Shown here: in pieces, positions 1 through 7,512 of the stretch
Layout: each line of letters starts with the position of its first letter
Position numbering within the stretch: position 1 is the stretch's first letter
Assembly: GCA_012961925.1 (NCBI GenBank)
Contig: DTYK01000097.1
Coordinates: 1-19,423, forward strand
Source: Candidatus Latescibacterota bacterium
Lineage (GTDB): Bacteria > Latescibacterota > MVCY01 > DTYK01
Direction: 5' to 3'
Length of the DNA: 19,423 nucleotides
The notes under the pieces: model-generated
What the model saw: the letters and a program-made list of their open reading frames with translations, nothing else
Told to the model about the DNA's origin: nothing
The model's database searches: none
Translations under genes and position numbers: made by a program

Positions 1-15
1 CTGAGCTATTCCCGC
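1..15 (-). tRNA. tRNA-Gly, 5' end only (cut by window edge)
   Basis: The reverse complement reads GCGGGAATAGCTCAG, the usual 5' acceptor strand and D-arm start of a bacterial tRNA-Gly (typically anticodon TCC). The anticodon lies outside the window, so identity rests on the first 15 bases and on the gene order: it follows tRNA-Thr(TGT) and tRNA-Tyr(GTA), the order found upstream of tuf in many bacteria. The gap to the end of tRNA-Tyr is 28 bases, with no visible terminator. Confidence 0.75.
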
Positions 16-43
16 ACCTGATTAAGAACCCATTCAAATCAGG

Positions 44-125
44 TGGAGGGGGAAGGATTCGAACCTCCGAAGGCATCGCCAGCAGATTTACAGTCTGCCC
101 CCTTTGTCCACTCGGGTACCCCTCC
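44..125 (-). tRNA. tRNA-Tyr (anticodon GTA)
   Basis: This is a class II tRNA of 82 bases with a long variable arm, as expected for bacterial Tyr. The acceptor stem pairs GGAGGGG (119-125) with CCCCTCC (45-51), and the discriminator is A. The anticodon loop reads ACTGTAAAT with GTA in the centre, and the T-loop is GTTCGAATCC. The 3' end continues CCT, so CCA is not encoded and must be added by a nucleotidyltransferase. It lies 4 bases downstream of tRNA-Thr and is surely co-transcribed with it. Confidence 0.95.
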
Positions 126-129
126 TAAG

Positions 130-203
130 AGCCGATGGAGGGATTCGAACCCCCGACATGCTCATTACAAGTGAGCCGCTCTGGCCTGCTGAGCTACATC
201 GGC
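130..203 (-). tRNA. tRNA-Thr (anticodon TGT)
   Basis: This is a 74-base cloverleaf. The acceptor stem pairs GCCGATG (197-203) with CATCGGC (131-137), the discriminator is T, the anticodon loop is CTTGTAA (anticodon TGT, reads ACA/ACN), and the T-loop is GTTCGAATC. The next bases are CTTA, so CCA is not encoded. It is the first gene of the tRNA operon that continues with Tyr and Gly, and lies just downstream of a strong promoter at 221-249. Confidence 0.95.
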
Positions 204-220
204 TGAATATACAAACTTTA

Positions 221-249
221 AATATAAACGCTTTTCTCAAAAAAGTCAA
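221..249 (-). promoter_or_regulatory. Sigma70-type promoter of the tRNA operon
   Basis: On the minus strand a -35 box TTGACT (244-249) and a -10 box TATATT (221-226) are separated by exactly 17 bases. The expected start point, near 212-214, is about 10 bases before the 5' end of tRNA-Thr. Upstream of the -35 box (about 250-292) the sequence is very AT-rich with A and T tracts, resembling an UP element. The segment between the -10 box and the tRNA is AT-rich, not GC-rich, so no stringent-type discriminator is seen. The rest of 204-385 holds no gene that I can support. Confidence 0.8.
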
Positions 250-385
250 CCCCAATTTTTAGAAAATTTCCACCATTTTTTAAAATTTTTCGTCACCTCT
301 CCTCTCAACCACTGGCATCTTGCCTTAATTCCAGCCCTTACTTGTTTGTGAAAACTTCCCAACATCCCTTTTAAAGCTTAATCTA

Positions 386-1846
386 TTACTTCAACCTCCA
401 CACTGTCCCCTCGCTTCGGTCTTCCAGAACTATCCCCAGTTTGTTAAGCTCATCCCGAATCCGGTCCGAAACTTCCCATTCCGCCATCCTGCGTAAATGA
501 GACCTAACCTTCACCAGAAGATCCACCAATCTCACCAGTTCCTCTGACTCTACTCTGCGTCCATCGATGTCAAATCCTAGTACTCCGATTATCTCCCCTA
601 TTGTTTCCTTCACCTTCTTCAAAACGGCAAGTCTCTGCCCGGTTGGCTCCAGTTGGGACAAAACGTTCCCCTTTCTGGCGAGTTCGAACAGAATCCCTAT
701 TGCCATGGGAGCATTGAAGTCGTCATCCATCGCCTCGCGGAATTGCTTTCCAGCATCGATCGTCGCCTCAAACAGCTCCTTCTCCTGCCCGGAAAGTCTT
801 TCCTCCTCGTAGTCTCTTTCCTCGGGATTTCGACGAATGGCAATATCGATATTTGTAAGGGCCGCTTTCAGCCTCTCCAGGCCATGTTCCGCGGCTGTCA
901 GTGCCTCATCACTGTACTCGAGGGGGCTACGGTAATGGCTGTTCAGGATGAACAGCCGCACGGCCATTGGACTATATCGGCGAAAAAGTTCCCTCAGAGT
1001 TATGAAATTGCCAAGGGATTTGTGCATCTCATCTCCCCCAACCATCACCATCCCATTATGGAGCCAGTAGCGGACGAACGGCCTCCCGGTTGCTGCCTCA
1101 CTCTGGGCGATCTCACACTCATGATGCGGGAAGATATTCTCAATCCCACCACCATGGATGTCGAAGCTATCGCCAAGGTATTTCATGGACATAGCAGAGC
1201 ACTCTATATGCCAACCAGGGTAACCCCATCCCCACGGACTTGGCCAACGCATAATATGCTCTGGATCGGCCTTCTTCCATAAGGCAAAGTCGAGGGGGAA
1301 GCGCTTCTCAGGATGTGGCTCCACCCGGGCTCCTTCTCGAAGGTCCTCGATGCGCCGTCCGGAAAGCTTCCCATATTCAGGGAAGCTCTTGACAGAATAG
1401 TATACAGAACCATTCACCTCATAGGCGTACCCTTTTGAAAGCAGCCTCTTGATGAGTTCGATCTGCTCCGGAATATGGGCGCTGGCATGAGGGGATATGT
1501 TTGGCCTCCGAACGTTTAAGGCATCCATGTCTTCGAAATACACCCGTGTATACTTCTCTACAAGTTCCATAGGTTCAATACGCTCACGGACCGCACCCTT
1601 AAGAATCCTGTCTTCCCCCGTATCCAACAGGTGTCCCACATCTGTGATGTTCTGAACATAACGCACCCTGTAGCCGAGATAATTCAGATAACGTACGATG
1701 ACATCGAAGGATACATAGCTTTTTGCATGGCCAAGATGGGCGTAATCATAGACAGTAGGACCACAAACATAGATGCCTACCTGGCCCTCTCTTATGGGGA
1801 TGAATTTCTCTTTCCCTCTGTTCAATGTGTTATACACCCGCAACAC
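386..1846 (-). CDS. cysS: Cysteinyl-tRNA synthetase
   Basis: CysS is a class I aminoacyl-tRNA synthetase that charges tRNA-Cys in the cytoplasm. With the GTG start chosen here it has 486 residues, normal for the family. The Rossmann catalytic domain shows the HIGH motif as HLGHA (residues 37-41). Zinc ligands C28, C216, H241 and E245 match the positions of the E. coli enzyme (C28, C209, H234, E238). The KMSKS loop is altered to EMHKS (273-277), keeping the catalytic lysine. A DALR-type helical domain follows after about residue 350. A longer reading frame opens with TTG at 1873 and overlaps the upstream peptidase. The GTG at 1846 is preferred because GGGAGGG sits 7 bases upstream and the protein then begins MLRVYNTL, the usual CysS N-terminus. 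It is the last gene of the rarA-ispF-ddl-M42-cysS cluster. Confidence 0.96.
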   Translation of the reverse strand: MLRVYNTLNRGKEKFIPIREGQVGIYVCGPTVYDYAHLGHAKSYVSFDVIVRYLNYLGYRVRYVQNITDVGHLLDTGEDRILKGAVRERIEPMELVEKYTRVYFEDMDALNVRRPNISPHASAHIPEQIELIKRLLSKGYAYEVNGSVYYSVKSFPEYGKLSGRRIEDLREGARVEPHPEKRFPLDFALWKKADPEHIMRWPSPWGWGYPGWHIECSAMSMKYLGDSFDIHGGGIENIFPHHECEIAQSEAATGRPFVRYWLHNGMVMVGGDEMHKSLGNFITLRELFRRYSPMAVRLFILNSHYRSPLEYSDEALTAAEHGLERLKAALTNIDIAIRRNPEERDYEEERLSGQEKELFEATIDAGKQFREAMDDDFNAPMAIGILFELARKGNVLSQLEPTGQRLAVLKKVKETIGEIIGVLGFDIDGRRVESEELVRLVDLLVKVRSHLRRMAEWEVSDRIRDELNKLGIVLEDRSEGTVWRLK

Positions 1847-1850
1847 CGTT

Positions 1851-2924
1851 TTACCCTCCCACCAGCTCCTCAACAGTTTTCATGTCCAACCTTTTTATGA
1901 CCTCAACCAGAAGCCTTATGGCATTGTCATAGTCGTCTCGGGAAAGGATACCTGTGTGGCTGTGGATATATCTTGTTGGTACGCCGATCGTCAGGCTGGG
2001 CACACCAATCCTGTAGAGGTGAATCCTCCCGGCATCGGTACCTCCCTGTTCAACGGAGGTGAAATGATATGGTATCCCCTCCTCTTCTGCCGTTTGAACG
2101 ACCAGATCTCTGAGCCTGGTATTTGGAATCATACTCTTGTCGTAAACTACTATGGAAGGACCGGAGCCCAATCTTTCAACGATGTCATCTCCACCTTTAG
2201 GAAGATCCTTGGCAATACTCACATCTAAAGCAAAACCGACATCCGGCCCAACGCTCTCCGAACTGGTGGTCGCACCTCTCAACCCCTCCTCTTCTTGGAC
2301 CGTACCGACACCGAAGACCGTATTGGGATGTTTTATGTTTCTAAGGTTCTTCAAGATATCTATGACCATCGCACATCCAACCCGATCGTCCCAGGCCTTG
2401 GCCATATAGAGCCTCGGATTGTCCATTATGGCAAAGGGGCTCACCGGCACGATAGGGTCACCTGGCAGGATACCGAGCTCCTCCTTAACATCGTAATCGC
2501 TGGTAGCACCCACATCGATGTACATATCGTGTATCTTCATAACCTTCTTCCGTTCCTCTTCTGTCAATTCGTGCGGAGGCCTGGAGCCGATTACCCCGAT
2601 CACATCTCCCTTTCGGGTCCGGATCTTAACACGCTGTGACAGAAGGACATGAGGCCACCAACCGCCCAGGGGGAGAAATTTAACGAAACCCTCTTTGGTG
2701 ATCTGTTTTACCATAAAGCCCACTTCATCCATATGGCCAGCCAGCATCACCTTGGGAGAATCACTCTCCCCGGTCTTCTTAGCTATCAGGCTGCCCAATC
2801 TGTCGTAAGTGATCTGAGTAAATTCTGATAGATATCCGGCCATAATACGGGAAACCTCAAGCTCATGTCCCGCAACGCCCATAGCTTCGGTCAGGGCCTT
2901 TAACATCCCTTCGGTAGTGTCCAT
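1851..2924 (-). CDS. M42 family metallo-aminopeptidase (FrvX/TET-like)
   Basis: The protein has 357 residues, the family length, and no signal peptide, so it is cytoplasmic. M42 enzymes form dodecameric tetrahedral aminopeptidases that trim N-terminal residues from short peptides with two divalent metals. All the family residues are visible: H64 and D66 in AGHMDEVGF, D179 in AWDDRVG, catalytic E211 and ligand E212 in VQEEEGLRGA, D234 in ALDVSIA, and the final histidine in YIHSHTG (H321 or H323). GGTDAG at 294-299 is also typical. The ATG at 2924 is preceded by GGGAG about 8 bases upstream and overlaps the end of ddl by 25 bases, suggesting coupling. The substrate preference (Glu, Leu, Lys or Gly type) cannot be read from sequence. 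A cellulase/endoglucanase M label sometimes given to this family is misleading. Confidence 0.93.
   Translation of the reverse strand: MDTTEGMLKALTEAMGVAGHELEVSRIMAGYLSEFTQITYDRLGSLIAKKTGESDSPKVMLAGHMDEVGFMVKQITKEGFVKFLPLGGWWPHVLLSQRVKIRTRKGDVIGVIGSRPPHELTEEERKKVMKIHDMYIDVGATSDYDVKEELGILPGDPIVPVSPFAIMDNPRLYMAKAWDDRVGCAMVIDILKNLRNIKHPNTVFGVGTVQEEEGLRGATTSSESVGPDVGFALDVSIAKDLPKGGDDIVERLGSGPSIVVYDKSMIPNTRLRDLVVQTAEEEGIPYHFTSVEQGGTDAGRIHLYRIGVPSLTIGVPTRYIHSHTGILSRDDYDNAIRLLVEVIKRLDMKTVEELVGG
1854..1860 (-). promoter_or_regulatory. Ribosome binding site deciding the cysS start
   Basis: GGGAGGG on the minus strand lies 7 bases before GTG 1846-1844. It sits inside the last codons of the M42 peptidase gene, which suggests translational coupling. 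It favours the GTG start over the upstream TTG at 1873. Confidence 0.6.
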
Positions 2925-3958
2925 CCCCGTTTACTCCCTTTCACATATGCCAATCTGACGATCCTATCAACCAGTTCTGGGAACTCAATTCCCGCCGCTT
3001 TGGCCGCTTTTGGTAACAAGCTTGTCTCTGTCATGCCTGGGAGGGTGTTTACCTCAAGGCAGAAGAGGTCCCCATCAGGACTGAATCGGAAGTCCACCCG
3101 TCCATATCCCTCACACCGGAGGGCACGGTAAACCTTCAGGGCCTGAGACCTTATCTCCTTCTCTGTACTATCACGGATCTTGGCGGGAACAACGTATTCG
3201 CTCATCCCGCCCGTATATTTGCATTCGTAATCATATATCCTGTGTTTAGGGCAGATCTCGATGACCGGCAGGGCTTCCTGGTCAAGTATGGCAACGGTCA
3301 GATCCCTTCCAGGGACATACTCCTCGACCACAATTCCGCCACCGTATTTATTGGCCAGCTCTATGGCTGACTTCAACTCTCCTTGGTCTTCAACAACGCT
3401 GACACCGATCGTTGAACCCTGATTATTCGGTTTGACGATGCAGGGAAACCCGATAATATCACCAACTCTGTTCACAAGATGAGAGGACCCCGAGGGCTCT
3501 GTCCTGTCGATGAAGAGCCATCGTGGCGTTTTGACACCGATCTGTTGGAATATCATCTTGGAGATATGTTTATCCATCCCGATGGCACTGGCAAGGATCC
3601 CTGAACCGGTATAAGGTATGCCGGCCATCTCCAGAAACGCCTGGATGCCGCCGTTCTCTCCCAATCCACCATGAAAGGCCAGAAACGCCACATCAGGTGG
3701 AGAAATCGAAGAGAGACCAAAGGCCTTTAATGCCAGCTTACGACGGACCACGAGTGCCTCAGAGGCACCAGATTGATGTGATTCTCTATCCACAGGTGGT
3801 GATGTAATCTCCTCCGAGGGTTGCTTTAGTTGAAAGTCGGTATCAACCTCCACTGCCTCATGTCCGGCCGTTCTCAGGGCTTTAGCGACTGCTCTACCGG
3901 AATCCAGAGATACCTTTCTCTCGGCGGAATCACCGCCCATAAGCACCAGTACCCTCAA
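2900..3958 (-). CDS. ddl: D-alanine--D-alanine ligase
   Basis: This ATP-grasp enzyme joins two D-alanines for the peptidoglycan stem peptide. The 352-residue protein has GGDSAERKVS at 8-17 (E13 corresponds to the D-Ala-binding Glu of DdlB), FHGGLGENG at 95-103, the ATP lysine K176 followed by the glycine-rich loop NQGSTIG (179-185), VEEYV at 211-215, GRVDFR at 286-291, and the Mg/D-Ala2 motif LEVNTLPGMTETS at 301-313. The omega-loop YDYECKYTGG keeps the tyrosine typical of D-Ala-D-Ala rather than D-Ala-D-Lac ligases. The start is TTG at 3958, supported by GAGGGGAG at a spacing of 6-7 bases. It lies 19 bases after ispF. Residues 45-80 are a longer, polar segment than in E. coli DdlB. Confidence 0.95.
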   Translation of the reverse strand: MRVLVLMGGDSAERKVSLDSGRAVAKALRTAGHEAVEVDTDFQLKQPSEEITSPPVDRESHQSGASEALVVRRKLALKAFGLSSISPPDVAFLAFHGGLGENGGIQAFLEMAGIPYTGSGILASAIGMDKHISKMIFQQIGVKTPRWLFIDRTEPSGSSHLVNRVGDIIGFPCIVKPNNQGSTIGVSVVEDQGELKSAIELANKYGGGIVVEEYVPGRDLTVAILDQEALPVIEICPKHRIYDYECKYTGGMSEYVVPAKIRDSTEKEIRSQALKVYRALRCEGYGRVDFRFSPDGDLFCLEVNTLPGMTETSLLPKAAKAAGIEFPELVDRIVRLAYVKGSKRGWTLPKGC

Positions 3959-3977
3959 AATTACTCCCCTCTATTCT

Positions 3978-4457
3978 TTAACATGTGGTAACCAACGCTA
4001 CAGCCTGAGCTGCTATACCCTCCCCACGTCCTACAAACCCCAATCCTTCTGTGGATGTAACCTTAACCGAGATGTGATCTCGCTCCACCCCTAAAGCTTC
4101 GGCCAGATTCTGGCGCATCCGGGGAATAAATGGACCGATGCGAGGTTCCTGCGCGATAACCGTTGAATCCACATTTACGACAACTACAGACCTCTCCCGG
4201 ACAAGGTCTGCTACACGCTCAAGGAGAATGAGGCTTGAAATGTCCTTAAACCTTGGATCCGTATCAGGAAAGTGAACCCCAATGTCTCCTAATGCGAGGG
4301 CACCTAAGATCGCATCTGCGACCGCATGACATAAGACATCAGCATCAGAATGCCCGAAAAGTCCTTTTTCAAACGGGATTTCAACGCCTCCCAGCACAAG
4401 CCTACGGTCGCTCACCAAGGGATGGACATCATAACCCTGACCGATGTACAATTTCAC
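3978..4457 (-). CDS. ispF: 2-C-methyl-D-erythritol 2,4-cyclodiphosphate synthase
   Basis: IspF is the fifth enzyme of the MEP pathway to isoprenoid precursors and a homotrimer with active sites at subunit interfaces. The 159-residue protein matches the family length. Zinc ligands D10, H12 and H44 are in GYDVHPL and DADVLCHAVADA, with GHSDAD at 35-40, HFPDTDPRFK at 62-71 and the C-terminal TSTEGLGFVGRGEGIAAQ. The GTG at 4457 overlaps the rarA stop as GTGA, a 4-base overlap typical of coupled genes, with AGGA 8 bases upstream. A longer frame from TTG at 4490 would add 11 residues not seen in the family. Confidence 0.96.
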   Translation of the reverse strand: MKLYIGQGYDVHPLVSDRRLVLGGVEIPFEKGLFGHSDADVLCHAVADAILGALALGDIGVHFPDTDPRFKDISSLILLERVADLVRERSVVVVNVDSTVIAQEPRIGPFIPRMRQNLAEALGVERDHISVKVTSTEGLGFVGRGEGIAAQAVALVTTC

Positions 4458-5785
4458 CCCGCCTGTCCTTTTCCCTTCAACCTCTCCCAATGTTCAAGCC
4501 TTTCCTTGATCTTCCTCTCGTTCCCCTGATCCGTTGGATAGTAGTACCTTCTCCCCTTCAGGTTTTCCGGGAGGTAGTCCTGCACCACATAACCCCCCTT
4601 GAAATTGTGAGGGTATTTGTAGCCCCTTCCGTAACCCAAATCCGTCATCAGCTTAGTTGGCGCATTACGGATATGAAGGGGAACCGGCAGGTTCTGAGTC
4701 TTCTGAACCTCCTCTTTAACCTTCTCGTACGCAACATAGATGGCATTGCTCTTCGGGGCGGTTGCCAGATAGACGGCCGCCTGGGCCAGAGCGAGTTCAC
4801 CCTCTGGGTGGCCCAGAAAATGAAAGGCGTCTTTGGCCGCAATGGCAACAGAGAGTGCCCGAGGATCGGCATTTCCGATATCCTCCGATGCGAAACGTAT
4901 CATCCTCCTTGCAACATAAAGTGGGTCCTCGCCTGCTTCCAACATCCTTGCCAACCAGTAAAGGGCTGCATCCGGGTCTGATCCCCTCATGCTTTTGTGA
5001 AAGGCCGAAATTATGTTATAATGCTCCTCCCCCTGACGGTCATACAGGAGGGCCTTCTTCTGCATAGCCTCTTCAGCCGCATCAAGGGTGACGTGACGAA
5101 GACCACCTCCATTAGGAGGAGTCATAAGTACCATCATTTCGAGCGCATTCAGGGCCACACGTGCGTCGCCGTCGGCCATCTGTGCGATATGACGTAGAAC
5201 CGAAGGGGCGATCTCCACTTTAAGGTTACCAAGACCTCTCTCCTTGTCTGATAAAGCCCTACGGAGGATAACTCCGAGTTCCTCTTCGGTCAGGGGATTC
5301 AAGACAAATACCCGTGACCGGGATAACAGAGGCGAATTCACTTCGAAAGAGGGGTTTTCAGTGGTCGCTCCGATCAGGATGATGGTTCCGTTCTCCACGT
5401 GAGGCAGAAAGGCATCCTGCTGAGCTTTGTTAAAGCGGTGAATCTCATCGACAAAGAGTATCGTTCTCCTGTTGTAATAGTTTCGCTCATGCTTAGCCTT
5501 CGCGATCACCTCTCTGATCTCCTTCACCCCCGATATCACGGCACTGAAAGACACAAACCTTGCCCCTGTCCGGTTGGCGATGATCTGGGCCAACGAGGTC
5601 TTCCCACTTCCCGGGGGACCCCAGAGTATTATAGAACCGAACTCATCTTGCTCAATAGCCCTCCGGAGAATTTTCCCCTCACCCAATATGTGATCCTGCC
5701 CAACCAGTTCCGCCAGGGTCCGTGGTCGCATCCTGTCAGCTAAGGGGGCCTGCAAAGGCCCCCGTTTTTCTTCGAATAGATTCAT
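4454..5785 (-). CDS. rarA: RarA/MgsA-type replication-associated recombination AAA+ ATPase
   Basis: RarA is a clamp-loader-like AAA+ protein of the WRNIP1/Mgs1 family that acts at stalled replication forks. The 443-residue product has the N-terminal PLADRMRPRTLAELVGQDHI signature, Walker A GPPGSGKTS (56-64), Walker B ILFVDEIHRF (109-118), sensor 1 ATTENPSF (140-147) and the arginine segment LLSRSRVF (153-160). The family C-terminal tetramerisation region follows, including FHKSMRGSDPDAALYW and HIRNAPTKLM. The ATG at 5785 gives the usual N-terminus MNLFEEKRGPL. A GTG three codons earlier (5794) is possible, and neither has a convincing ribosome binding site nearby. The upstream leader has two competing inverted repeats. 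It is the first gene of the housekeeping cluster and is coupled to ispF. Confidence 0.93.
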   Translation of the reverse strand: MNLFEEKRGPLQAPLADRMRPRTLAELVGQDHILGEGKILRRAIEQDEFGSIILWGPPGSGKTSLAQIIANRTGARFVSFSAVISGVKEIREVIAKAKHERNYYNRRTILFVDEIHRFNKAQQDAFLPHVENGTIILIGATTENPSFEVNSPLLSRSRVFVLNPLTEEELGVILRRALSDKERGLGNLKVEIAPSVLRHIAQMADGDARVALNALEMMVLMTPPNGGGLRHVTLDAAEEAMQKKALLYDRQGEEHYNIISAFHKSMRGSDPDAALYWLARMLEAGEDPLYVARRMIRFASEDIGNADPRALSVAIAAKDAFHFLGHPEGELALAQAAVYLATAPKSNAIYVAYEKVKEEVQKTQNLPVPLHIRNAPTKLMTDLGYGRGYKYPHNFKGGYVVQDYLPENLKGRRYYYPTDQGNERKIKERLEHWERLKGKGQAG

Positions 5786-5796
5786 AAGAACCACAA

Positions 5797-5846
5797 AAAA
5801 GGCACCAACCAGGAGGAAAGATAAGGCTAAGGCTGCCTTTTCCTCC
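5797..5846 (-). promoter_or_regulatory. Leader with two overlapping inverted repeats upstream of rarA (possible attenuator)
   Basis: On the minus strand GGAGGAAA (5839-5846) can pair with TTTCCTCC (5812-5819). An overlapping alternative pairs AAAAGGCA (5834-5841) with TGCCTTTT (5797-5804), which runs into a stretch of six Ts (5795-5800). The two cannot form together. The second looks like a weak intrinsic terminator with a long loop, and the first contains an SD-like GGAGG. Function is inferred only from the base pairing. Confidence 0.3.
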
Positions 5847-5910
5847 GCTCAGTCCCAAATCTCAGGTCAACCATTCAGCTACTATAGCGTTAACCAAAAA
5901 AGTTTACATT

Positions 5911-5965
5911 TAGAGAGATTGCTTCGTTTCCTTCGCTCTGGGCTGCGGCTCACAAGGTTCCTCGT
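5911..5965. repeat. REP/MITE-like degenerate palindromic element
   Basis: The stretch begins GAGATTGCTTCG, continues with CTTCGCTC-type repeats, and ends CCTCGTAATG. It resembles the widespread dispersed intergenic palindromes of the type AGATTGCTTCG...CTCGCAATGAC found in many bacterial genomes. ATTGC near the left end can pair with GTAAT near the right end with one wobble. No second copy is present in the window, so its dispersed nature is inferred from resemblance only. The remaining gap, 5847-6032, shows no gene. Confidence 0.4.
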
Positions 5966-6032
5966 AATGCCAGTATGATTTGGGATGTTATTTTAGAAGC
6001 GCCACACTACTCACCACTCACCGGGTAACCAA

Positions 6033-6770
6033 TCACTCATCTTTGCCCCTGATTGTGCCAACAGAGATCTCAATATCTTCCCTTCTTTCGATCCTTTCGA
6101 TCTTTCCATCGCGTATCCAGACCACACGGTCCGAGACGCTTAACATCTTCATATCGTGGGTGGCTGAGATAATGGTGACACCGGATTCCTCGTTTAACTC
6201 TCGCAAAAGTTCTATTATCTCACGCCCGGTTGTGAGGTCAAGGTTGCCTGTGGGTTCATCTGCCAAGATGATGGCCGGGTCATTTGCCATCGCCCTGGCC
6301 ACTGCTACCCTCTGCTGCTGCCCCCCCGAAAGTTCTGAAGGTTTATGCAAGATCCTGTCTCCCAACCCCACCCTCGTGAGAAGTGCAACACCTTTGTCCC
6401 TGGCCTCATCACTCGACATACCGGCAAAAGTCATGGGCAGAGTTACATTCTCCAGGGCCGTCATAACCGGAAGTAGATTGAACGTCTGGAATATATAACC
6501 TATCTTCCGGCATCTTAGCCAGGCCAGTTCGTAGGCATCGAGTTGGGCAACATCCACCTCGTCGATATAAACCTTGCCAGAAGTAGGTTTATCCAACCCG
6601 CCGACCATGTTGAAAAGGGTCGTCTTGCCTGATCCGGATGGTCCCATGATGGAGAGATACTCGCCTGCCTGTATCTCCAGGTTCACACCGCTCAATGCCT
6701 CCACTTCGGTACTCCCCATCTTGTAGATCTTCTTCAGGTCCTCTGTCCTTACGATGCTCTGTTCAGCCAT
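6033..6770 (-). CDS. ABC transporter ATP-binding protein, MacB/LolD type
   Basis: This is a cytoplasmic ATPase of the family that powers FtsX-fold (type VII) permeases such as MacB, LolCDE and FtsEX. The 245-residue protein shows Walker A GPSGSGKTT (43-51), Q-loop Q95 in FQTFNLLP, signature LSGGQQQR (147-154), Walker B IILADEPTG (167-175) with E172, and the switch histidine H205. LGDRILHKPSELSGGQQQR is strongly MacB/LolD-like. An ATG at 6776 exists, but the one at 6770 is 6 bases after GAGGGG and is preferred. It is the last gene of the nine-gene block, about 16 bases after the minimal FtsX permease. Its partners may be both that permease and the giant FtsX fusion further upstream. Confidence 0.93.
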   Translation of the reverse strand: MAEQSIVRTEDLKKIYKMGSTEVEALSGVNLEIQAGEYLSIMGPSGSGKTTLFNMVGGLDKPTSGKVYIDEVDVAQLDAYELAWLRCRKIGYIFQTFNLLPVMTALENVTLPMTFAGMSSDEARDKGVALLTRVGLGDRILHKPSELSGGQQQRVAVARAMANDPAIILADEPTGNLDLTTGREIIELLRELNEESGVTIISATHDMKMLSVSDRVVWIRDGKIERIERREDIEISVGTIRGKDE

Positions 6771-6786
6771 GGGCATCCCCTCTTTT

Positions 6787-7473
6787 TCACCGTTCTATCC
6801 TCATTGCCTCTACAGGTTGCATCTTTGCCGCTTTGATAGCAGGGAACACCGCCCCAACAATTGAGAGCACTGAACCTATCAGAACCGCAAGCCCTGCAAA
6901 TGTTAGGATCTTAATCCCAGGAAAGTACTGGATGACCGCCCCACGGAAGCTTATCCAAGAAGCCACCAGACTCAACAGAAATCCGATTACCGTCCCCGCT
7001 ATCGAAGCTGTAGCTCCTTGGAAGGAAGACTCCAAAAGAAACAGTTTCGCAACAAAGGAATCCAGCGCTCCCAGACATTTCATCGTCCCTATCTCCCGGT
7101 ACCGCTCGGTAACGGCCATCAACATGGCGTTTGTTATCCCAACACCGCAGACTAACAACGAAAGACTGATAAGCCATGTCTGCTTGGATCTTGCCGCCTT
7201 GACGTCCTCGGCGCTTGTTTCGATACCCTTTGTTTGCAATAGAAGTTCTATTCTGGAATCACCGCTATCCCTGAGCTCTTCGATTATCGCGTTAGAGGTC
7301 CAAATAGACATGAGAAAGGCGATAGCCAGAACAATACCGCTCATAGTCACCAGAGACCGTCCAAATCGCATCCTCAGACTCTCCAAGCTAATCTGAACAG
7401 CCTTGCTGAGCGGTAGAACTATCTGCTTTTCAATCTTGGCCCTGGTTCTGTCCCTTACTACCTTGTCCTGCAT
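6787..7473 (-). CDS. Minimal FtsX-like ABC permease
   Basis: This is an FtsX-superfamily permease of only 228 residues. It has a cytoplasmic amphipathic start (SKAVQISLESLRMRFGR), TM1 about 41-58, TM2 about 99-118 followed by the family motif AVTERYREIGTMKCLGA, TM3 about 152-175 and TM4 about 189-212, ending PAIKAAKMQPVEAMRIER, which is typical of the family. MacB and LolC/E carry an extracytoplasmic core domain of roughly 200 residues between TM1 and TM2. Here only about 40 residues remain. Both ends are intact, so the protein looks naturally minimal, not truncated. The ATG at 7473 has AAGGGG about 9 bases upstream. It is directly followed by the ATPase gene, its expected partner. Confidence 0.88.
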   Translation of the reverse strand: MQDKVVRDRTRAKIEKQIVLPLSKAVQISLESLRMRFGRSLVTMSGIVLAIAFLMSIWTSNAIIEELRDSGDSRIELLLQTKGIETSAEDVKAARSKQTWLISLSLLVCGVGITNAMLMAVTERYREIGTMKCLGALDSFVAKLFLLESSFQGATASIAGTVIGFLLSLVASWISFRGAVIQYFPGIKILTFAGLAVLIGSVLSIVGAVFPAIKAAKMQPVEAMRIER

Positions 7474-7512
7474 TCTTAATCGCCCCTTTTAACGAAGCTT
7501 ATCTGGAAATTA

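Noticed and set aside
653..1282. 209-codon open frame on the plus strand opposite cysS
   Set aside because: It lies wholly antisense to a clear cysS, has no family similarity or ribosome binding site, and is the kind of mirror frame expected opposite a real gene of this base composition.
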